Shown: piece after piece, positions 58,830-64,000 of the stretch
How positions within the stretch are numbered: position 1 is the stretch's first letter
Layout of the letters: each line of letters starts with the position of its first letter
From: an uncultured Oscillospiraceae bacterium
Lineage (GTDB): Bacteria > Bacillota > Clostridia > Oscillospirales > Oscillospiraceae
DNA length: 64,000 nucleotides
Direction: 5' to 3'
Assembly (NCBI GenBank): GCA_934636865.1
Contig: CAKUBI010000002.1
Coordinates: 62,001 to 126,000 of the forward strand
The notes under the pieces: generated by a model
What the model was told of the DNA's origin: nothing
What the model saw: only the letters and a program-made list of their open reading frames with translations
The model's database searches: none
Made by a program: the position numbers and the translations under genes

Positions 58830-59840
58830 ATGAAGAACGTTCTCATCATCTATACCGGCGGCACCATCGGCATGACGCGCAGCGATAACGGCTACGCGCC
58901 GCGCTCGGGCTACTTCCGCGCGGCGCTGGACGCTATCTCGGACCTCCGTGCCCCGGAAATTCCTGCGTGGGACTTCCTTGAGCTTTCGCCGCTTTTGGAT
59001 TCGTCCAATATGACGGTGCACGAGTGGAACCGCATCGCCGAGCTCATCGCCCAGCAGTACGACGCCTACGACGGCTTCGTCGTCCTCCACGGGACCGATA
59101 CGATGGCCTACACGGCCTCGGCGCTTTCGTTCATGCTCGGCGGGCTTGATAAGCCCGTGGTGCTCACGGGCTCGCAGATCCCGCTGTGCGAGATCCGCAG
59201 CGACGGGCGCGACAATCTCATCACCGCGCTGCTGATCGCGGGGGAGGGCGTCGTGCGCGAGGTGAGCCTTTACTTCGGCGGAAGGCTGCTGCGCGGCAAC
59301 CGCGCCACGAAATACTCCGCCGACGGGCTGATCGCCTTCATTTCGCCCAACTACCCCAGCCTTGCCGAAGCCGGCATCGCCATCAAATATAACGAAGCCG
59401 CCCTTCTGCCGAAGCAGAAAGGCGGGCTGAAGCTGCAGATGCTTGACAGCATCCCCATCGGGGTCATCAAGGTGTTCCCCGGCATCCAGTTTTCGCTCTT
59501 TGAGTCCATCATGACCGAAAAGCTGCGCGGCATCGTCATCGAGACCTTCGGCGCGGGCAACATCCCCGGCGACGGGGACGCGCTGCTGCCCATCATCCGC
59601 AAGGCCTTCCAGAACGGCACGGTACTCACGGTCTGCTCGCAGTGCCCGCAGGGCGCGGTGTCGCTCGGCGCTTACGAAACGTCCAGCGCGCTCAAAAAGG
59701 CGGGCGCGGTCAGCGGCCTTGACATGACGACCGAGGCCGCCGTCGCAAAGCTCTACTATCTCTTCTCCTGCGGCTACGACAAGGAGATCGTCAAGCAGCT
59801 CATGGAGCAGGACCTGCGCGGCGAGATCACGCGCGCGTGA
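58830..59840 (+). CDS. ansA: Type I L-asparaginase
   Basis: A 336-aa enzyme. The first catalytic threonine is T12 in IIYTGGTIGMT, and the second motif is VLHGTDTMAYTASALSFM near 86-103. GAGNIPGD near 232 is also conserved. The asparaginase/glutaminase fold is intact, so it should release ammonia and aspartate from asparagine. It is cotranscribed with the Se-xanthine dehydrogenase. An amidase acting on a purine-derived amide is an alternative. The last 14 bp overlap the convergent mocA gene. Confidence 0.9.
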   Translation: MKNVLIIYTGGTIGMTRSDNGYAPRSGYFRAALDAISDLRAPEIPAWDFLELSPLLDSSNMTVHEWNRIAELIAQQYDAYDGFVVLHGTDTMAYTASALSFMLGGLDKPVVLTGSQIPLCEIRSDGRDNLITALLIAGEGVVREVSLYFGGRLLRGNRATKYSADGLIAFISPNYPSLAEAGIAIKYNEAALLPKQKGGLKLQMLDSIPIGVIKVFPGIQFSLFESIMTEKLRGIVIETFGAGNIPGDGDALLPIIRKAFQNGTVLTVCSQCPQGAVSLGAYETSSALKKAGAVSGLDMTTEAAVAKLYYLFSCGYDKEIVKQLMEQDLRGEITRA

Positions 59841-60417
59841 GGTCCGCGAGCGCGGCCTTTGTGTCCACGTCGCGCAGCTCGCACCCGTTGGCTTCATATA
59901 GAAGCAGATCGTCCGTGTGCCGCCTGATGACCGCGCTGCCGCCCACGTCGCCCGAGAGAGACAAAAGCTCGGGGAAGAACCGGGCAGGGAAGAGGCAGGG
60001 ATTGCCGCGCGTGCCGCGGTGGCCGAGCGCGACGATATGCTGCGGGTGCGCTGCAAAAAAGTCCACCTCGCGCGCGACGGTCTCGCGCCGGAGCAGCGGC
60101 TGATCGGCCACCATGAAACAGATGGCGCCGCAGTCCCTTTGCAGCGCGGCGACGCCGAGACGGATCGTCTCGCTCTGCCCGCGCTCGGGATGCTCGTTTC
60201 GAAGCGTCTCGAATCCGCGCGCTTCGGCGAGCGCGGCGACCGCGTCGTACTGCGTCACGACGAGCACGCGCGCAAAGCATTCGCGCGGAATGGCGCCCAG
60301 CGCGCGCTCAATGAGCATTTTCCCGTCATCCAAGGTGCAGAGCAGCTTGTTTTCGCCAAAGCGCTCCGCGTTCCCGGCAGCCATGAGCAGACAGCCGACA
60401 GTCAGGTTATGTTCCAA
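59827..60417 (-). CDS. mocA: MocA-type molybdopterin nucleotidyltransferase
   Basis: A 196-aa NTP transferase. LMAAGNAERFGENKLL at residues 11-26 is the nucleotide loop, FMVADQPLL near 99-107 the metal-binding aspartate, and GNPCLFPARFF near 137 a substrate block. MocA makes molybdopterin cytosine dinucleotide for xanthine-dehydrogenase-class enzymes, matching the neighbouring molybdoenzymes. E. coli ygfJ/mocA sits in the same purine-linked context. It has its own promoter at 60452-60480 and is antiparallel to both flanking genes. Confidence 0.88.
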   Translation of the reverse strand: MEHNLTVGCLLMAAGNAERFGENKLLCTLDDGKMLIERALGAIPRECFARVLVVTQYDAVAALAEARGFETLRNEHPERGQSETIRLGVAALQRDCGAICFMVADQPLLRRETVAREVDFFAAHPQHIVALGHRGTRGNPCLFPARFFPELLSLSGDVGGSAVIRRHTDDLLLYEANGCELRDVDTKAALADLTRA

Positions 60418-60451
60418 TCGTCATCATCCTTTTTAAAAAACCTTTTCTCCC

Positions 60452-60480
60452 ACTATAGCAAAGGAAATCGCCGCGGGCAA
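60452..60480 (-). promoter_or_regulatory. Promoter of mocA
   Basis: TTGCCC (60475-60480), 17 bp, TGC-TATAGT (60452-60457) on the minus strand. The 177-bp gap also contains a GCCGCGGGCA/TGCCCGCAGCGGC hairpin (60471-60503) and a CGGCCGCAGCGGCCG repeat, possibly leader structure for xdhA. Confidence 0.6.
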
Positions 60481-60594
60481 GCAGCAACTGCCCGCAGCGG
60501 CACAAAAATCCTTCCCGGCCGCAGCGGCCGAAGCGAAAAAGCCGGTTTCGAGCCTGCCGCACCCGGCGGCGCTCTTTCATAGGAGGTAAGCAAG

Positions 60595-62907
60595 ATGAGC
60601 AAAGTAGGAAAAAGTGAGATCCGCGTCGATGCGTTCGACAAGGTCACCGGACGCACCAAATACTACGAGGATCGGATGCCAGCGGGCGCGCTGTATGTGC
60701 GCATCAAGCATTCCACCATCGCCCACGGCTATGTCAAATCGATCGACAAGTCGGCGGCGGAGGCCATCGCGGGCGTTGTGAAGGTGCTGACCTGCTTCGA
60801 CGTGCCGGAGCACTGCTTCCCGACGGCGGGCCATCCCTGGTCGATGGACCCGGGACATCAGGACGTTGCGGACCGCAACCTCTTAAACCGCCACGTGCGC
60901 TACTACGGCGACGACGTCGCGGTCGTCATCGCGGAGGACGAGGTCTCGGCCATGCAGGGCGTGCGCGCGCTGAAGGTCGAGTATGAAGAGCTCCCCTTCG
61001 TGCTGGACGTGCAGAAGGCGATGGAGCCCGACGCACCCTGCATCCACGAGAATTTCCCGGGGAATGTCCTCAAGCACACCGACATCCGCAAGGGGAACTA
61101 TCAGGAAGCCATCAGGGAGCCGGGACTTATCAAGGTCGAGGGCTGGTACAACACCCCCACCGTGCAGCACAGCCACATTGAAAACCACGGCTGCTATGCC
61201 TATGAGGAAAACGGCCGCATCGTGGTCGTGTCCTCCACGCAGATTCCGCACATCATCCGCCGCATCGTCGGTCAGGCGCTGGGACGGCCCTGGGCGGACA
61301 TCCGCGTCATCAAGCCCTACATCGGCGGCGGCTTCGGCAACAAGCAGGACGCGCTCTACGAGCCGCTTTGCGCCTGGTGCGCCACACAGGTCGGCGGGCG
61401 GTGCGTGCGCATCGACTGCTCGCGCGAGGAGACGTTTGTCAGCAACCGCGTGCGCCATTCCATCCGCTTCCACATCATCACGTGGCTCCGCAAGGACGGC
61501 TCCATTGCCGCGCGCAAGGTCGAGTGCTTCTCCAATCAGGGTGCATACGCCTCCCACGGCCACTCGATCGTGGCCAAGGCCATGGGCTCGTTCCCACAGA
61601 TATACCCCTGCGACAACTTCGAGGGCGACGCTTACACCGTTTACACCAACCGCCCCGCCGCGGGCGCGATGCGCGGCTACGGTATGCCGCAGGCCTCGTT
61701 CGCGGACGATGCGAACATCGACGAGTGCGCGAAGGCCGTCGGCATGGAGCCGCTCGAGTACCGCATGAAGTACATCATGCCCAAGGGCTTCCACGACGGC
61801 TTCTCGGGCAACACGAACTACTACGATTCCTTCCGCGAGTGCCTGGAAAAGGGCAAGGAATACATCGAATACGACAAAAAGCGCGAGGAATACGCAAAGG
61901 ATACCGGCCCCGTCCGCCGCGGCATCGGCGTTGCGGCCTTCTGGTACAATACGGCGGTGTATCCTATCTCGCTCGAGACCTCCAGCAACCGCATGCAGCT
62001 CAACCTTGACGGCACGGTGACGATGCAGTGCGGCGAGACGGAGATCGGTCAGGGTGCGGATACGGCCTACGCGCAGATGACGGCTGAGGCCGTCGGCCTT
62101 GCGAGCTATCACGACGTGCGCGTCGTTTCCTGCCAGGATACCGACATCACGCCCACGGGCCTTGGCGCTTACGCGAGCCGCCAGACCTACGTGGCGGGCT
62201 TTTCCATCCGCCAGACGGCGACGCTGCTGCGCAGAAAGATCCTTGAATACGCGACAAAGCTCACCCGTCAGGCCATCGACAATATGGATATTGTTGACGG
62301 CAATATCATCCGCAGGGGCGACGGCTTGGTGCTCATGACGCTCCGCGAGCTTGCGATGACCGCACAGTACAACGCCGCGGACTCCGAGCACATCACCGCC
62401 GAATCGACCTACACCATCCGCAACAACGCCTATTCCTTCGGCTGCACCTTTGCCGACGTCGAGGTCGATATCCCGATGTGCAAGGTGACGCTCAAGAAGA
62501 TCATCAACGTGCATGACTGCGGCAAGCTCATCAACCCCGCGCTTGCCGAGGCGCAGGTCCACGGCGGCATGTCGATGGCCATCGGCTACGGGATGAGCGA
62601 GCAGCTGCTCTTCGATGAAAAGACGGGAAGACCGCTCAATAACAATCTGCTCGACTACAAGCTCTCGACCTTTATGGACCATCCGCACCTTGAAGCGCAG
62701 TTCATCGAGAATCCGGAGCCGACCTCGCCGTTCGGCACAAAGGCGCTCGGCGAGCCGCCCGCCTGCTCTGGCGCGCCGGCCATCCGCAACGCCATCTACA
62801 ACGCCACCGGCGTTGCCATCGACACCGTTCCCATCACGCCCCATGTGCTGTATGCCGAGTTCAGCAAAGCGGGGCTCATCCGCGACAGCTGGAAGGAGGA
62901 GAAGTGA
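60595..62907 (+). CDS. xdhA: Xanthine dehydrogenase molybdenum-binding subunit
   Basis: A 770-aa molybdopterin subunit without FeS or FAD parts. It has KVTGRTKYYEDRMPAGALYVR near the start, PYIGGGFGNKQDALYEP near 240-256, GAMRGYGMPQASFA near 356, GETEIGQGADTAYAQM near 478, and a C-terminal GTKALGEPPACSGAPAIRNA. Together with the FAD and 2Fe-2S subunits below it gives a three-subunit XDH as in E. coli XdhABC. RBS AGGAGGTAAGCA. The glutamate of GEPP is the usual catalytic position. It lies in the same cluster as Se-XDH, so two related hydroxylases are present. Confidence 0.92.
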   Translation: MSKVGKSEIRVDAFDKVTGRTKYYEDRMPAGALYVRIKHSTIAHGYVKSIDKSAAEAIAGVVKVLTCFDVPEHCFPTAGHPWSMDPGHQDVADRNLLNRHVRYYGDDVAVVIAEDEVSAMQGVRALKVEYEELPFVLDVQKAMEPDAPCIHENFPGNVLKHTDIRKGNYQEAIREPGLIKVEGWYNTPTVQHSHIENHGCYAYEENGRIVVVSSTQIPHIIRRIVGQALGRPWADIRVIKPYIGGGFGNKQDALYEPLCAWCATQVGGRCVRIDCSREETFVSNRVRHSIRFHIITWLRKDGSIAARKVECFSNQGAYASHGHSIVAKAMGSFPQIYPCDNFEGDAYTVYTNRPAAGAMRGYGMPQASFADDANIDECAKAVGMEPLEYRMKYIMPKGFHDGFSGNTNYYDSFRECLEKGKEYIEYDKKREEYAKDTGPVRRGIGVAAFWYNTAVYPISLETSSNRMQLNLDGTVTMQCGETEIGQGADTAYAQMTAEAVGLASYHDVRVVSCQDTDITPTGLGAYASRQTYVAGFSIRQTATLLRRKILEYATKLTRQAIDNMDIVDGNIIRRGDGLVLMTLRELAMTAQYNAADSEHITAESTYTIRNNAYSFGCTFADVEVDIPMCKVTLKKIINVHDCGKLINPALAEAQVHGGMSMAIGYGMSEQLLFDEKTGRPLNNNLLDYKLSTFMDHPHLEAQFIENPEPTSPFGTKALGEPPACSGAPAIRNAIYNATGVAIDTVPITPHVLYAEFSKAGLIRDSWKEEK

Positions 62908-62910
62908 GCC

Positions 62911-63801
62911 ATGTATGATATGAAAGCGCTCTACGAGGCCGAAAGCGTCGAAAACGCCGTCGCTCTCCGCTTGGAGCATCCCGAGGCGCAGATCATCGCC
63001 GGCGGCAGCGACGTGCTCGTGCAGATGCGCGAGGGCAAGCGCGCCGGGAAGGAGCTGATCTCCATCTACGGCCTGAACGAGCTGCGCGGCGTGAGCATCG
63101 ACGCGGACGAGAACATCCGCATCGGCTCGCTCTCGAGCTTTTCCCACATTACGCGCGACCCCATCATCCAGAAGTACATCGGCGTTCTCGGCGAGGCGGT
63201 CGATATGGTCGGCGGCCCGCAGATCCGAAACATCGGCACCATCGGCGGCAACACCTGCAACGGCGTGACGAGCGCGGACTCCGCCTCCACGCTGCACGCG
63301 TGGGAGGCCATCGTGGAGCTGACGGGGAAAAACGGCGTCCGCCGCCTGCCCATCAAGGAGTTTTACATCAAGGCGGGTCAGGTCGATATCCGCGTGGAGG
63401 ACGGCGAGCTCCAGACCGCGATCCTGATCCCGAAGGCGAGCTATGAAAACTGCTATGGCTACTACATCAAGTACGCCATGCGCAACGCCATGGACATTGC
63501 GACGCTCGGGTGCAGCGTGAACGTGCGATTGAGCGCGGACAAAAAGACCATTGAGCGCGCCCGCATCGCCTACGGCGTCGCCGGTCCCGTGCCGATGCGC
63601 TGCCCGAGTGCGGAAGCGGCTGCCAAGGATAAGCCCTTGACACTTGAGACGGCGGAGGAGTTTTCCCTTGCCGTGCTCAACGATATCCACGCGCGCGACA
63701 GCTGGCGCGCCTCCAAGGCCTTCCGCGAGCACATCGCCGTCGAGATGGCCAAGCGCTGCCTGATCGAGTCCATCAAACGGGCGGGAGGTGTTCTTGAATG
63801 A
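62911..63801 (+). CDS. xdhB: Xanthine dehydrogenase FAD-binding subunit
   Basis: A 296-aa protein. The FAD pyrophosphate loop AGGSDVLVQMREGK lies near residues 31-44 and GGPQIRNIGTIGGNTCNG near 100-117, both diagnostic. The C-terminal CO-dehydrogenase-flavoprotein domain ends with KRCLIESIKRAGG. It passes electrons from the molybdenum subunit through FeS to NAD+. It starts 3 bp after xdhA and overlaps xdhC by 4 bp. Confidence 0.94.
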   Translation: MYDMKALYEAESVENAVALRLEHPEAQIIAGGSDVLVQMREGKRAGKELISIYGLNELRGVSIDADENIRIGSLSSFSHITRDPIIQKYIGVLGEAVDMVGGPQIRNIGTIGGNTCNGVTSADSASTLHAWEAIVELTGKNGVRRLPIKEFYIKAGQVDIRVEDGELQTAILIPKASYENCYGYYIKYAMRNAMDIATLGCSVNVRLSADKKTIERARIAYGVAGPVPMRCPSAEAAAKDKPLTLETAEEFSLAVLNDIHARDSWRASKAFREHIAVEMAKRCLIESIKRAGGVLE

Positions 63802-64000
63802 GTCAGTACAAGCTGGTGCGGTTCAATTTGAACGGCAAGGACGTTGAAAAAATGGTCGATGTGCGCGCGTCGCTGACCGACATGCTGCGAAACGACTACC
63901 ACATGACCTCCGTGAAAAAGGGCTGCGAGGTCGGCGAGTGCGGCGCGTGCAACGTCATCATCGACGGCGAGGCCTTCAACTCCTGCATTTACCTCGCCGT
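63798..64000 (+). CDS. xdhC: Xanthine dehydrogenase 2Fe-2S subunit (3' end cut)
   Basis: The first 67 residues of a small FeS subunit: the ferredoxin-type ligands C43, C48 and C51 in KGCEVGECGACNV and C63 are present. The full protein should be about 160 aa. It is the electron relay between XdhA and XdhB and overlaps xdhB by ATGA, so translation is coupled. Confidence 0.93.
   Translation, partial: MSQYKLVRFNLNGKDVEKMVDVRASLTDMLRNDYHMTSVKKGCEVGECGACNVIIDGEAFNSCIYLA

Noticed and set aside
57228..60056. Very long open frame (942 codons) antisense to Se-XDH and asparaginase
   Set aside because: It mirrors the GC-rich codon pattern of clear genes on the other strand, has a low-complexity His/Val/Arg/Ala-rich translation and matches no family.
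60883..63732. 949-codon open frame antisense to xdhA and xdhB
   Set aside because: Same codon-mirroring artefact. The plus strand encodes well-conserved XDH subunits.

Overview
The window looks like a chromosomal segment of a GC-rich, anaerobic, Gram-positive, spore-forming gut Clostridium relative, probably Oscillospiraceae (Flavonifractor/Lawsonibacter/Oscillibacter-like). This is inferred from several things: a sporulation YtvI-type protein, SLH-anchored exoprotein, ECF vitamin transporters, a Firmicutes-type 6S RNA, a dnaG-rpoD operon, and selenium-linked molybdenum hydroxylases without respiratory genes. Genus is an inference from gene content. No rRNA, tRNA, CRISPR array, IS element or prophage was recognised.

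Layout. Positions 1-16.1 kb hold an anaerobic purine/uric-acid-type catabolic region: ygeY and ygeW (minus), a divergent YheO/DauR-like regulator followed by two fold-type II PLP enzymes, a hydantoinase (hydA), an SLH-anchored 5'-nucleotidase, ygfK and ssnA. An acyltransferase gene pair interrupts it. Between 16.4 and 35 kb there is a 6S RNA followed by housekeeping genes: DUF1292, a class A PBP, YtvI, an ACT protein with a short aspartokinase, pepF, queH, a methyltransferase, the ecfA1-ecfA2-ecfT-truA operon, CvpA, a ClpE-like unfoldase and an EFR1 flavodoxin/ferredoxin. Between 34.7 and 46.4 kb are a frameshifted double-GNAT gene with an apparent leader-peptide attenuator, a PRK06851-type ATPase, clpB behind a ribbon-helix-helix gene, an NSS transporter, a LysR regulator and a bioY-bioB-bioD-bioA operon with two BirA-like operators. 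Between 46.6 and 55.9 kb are dnaG-rpoD, a PPTase, ProX, murC, cca, a DUF2974 protein and thiT under a TPP riboswitch.

Positions 56.2-64 kb return to purine catabolism: a fused selenium-dependent xanthine dehydrogenase, an asparaginase, mocA, and a three-gene xanthine dehydrogenase-type operon (xdhA, xdhB, xdhC), the last cut by the window edge. Read together, the two ends suggest a pathway from extracellular nucleotides (5'-nucleotidase) through xanthine/urate-type hydroxylation and ring opening (XDH, SsnA, hydantoinase, YgfK) to carbamoyl and amino-acid fragments (YgeW, YgeY, PLP enzymes). The individual reactions of YgeW, YgeY, YgfK and SsnA are not provable from sequence alone.

Regulatory features that can be read directly include a TPP riboswitch with terminator, two BirA boxes, a LysR-type palindrome, a leader peptide overlapping a terminator, several good sigma-A promoters and many intrinsic terminators, most of them shared between convergent genes.
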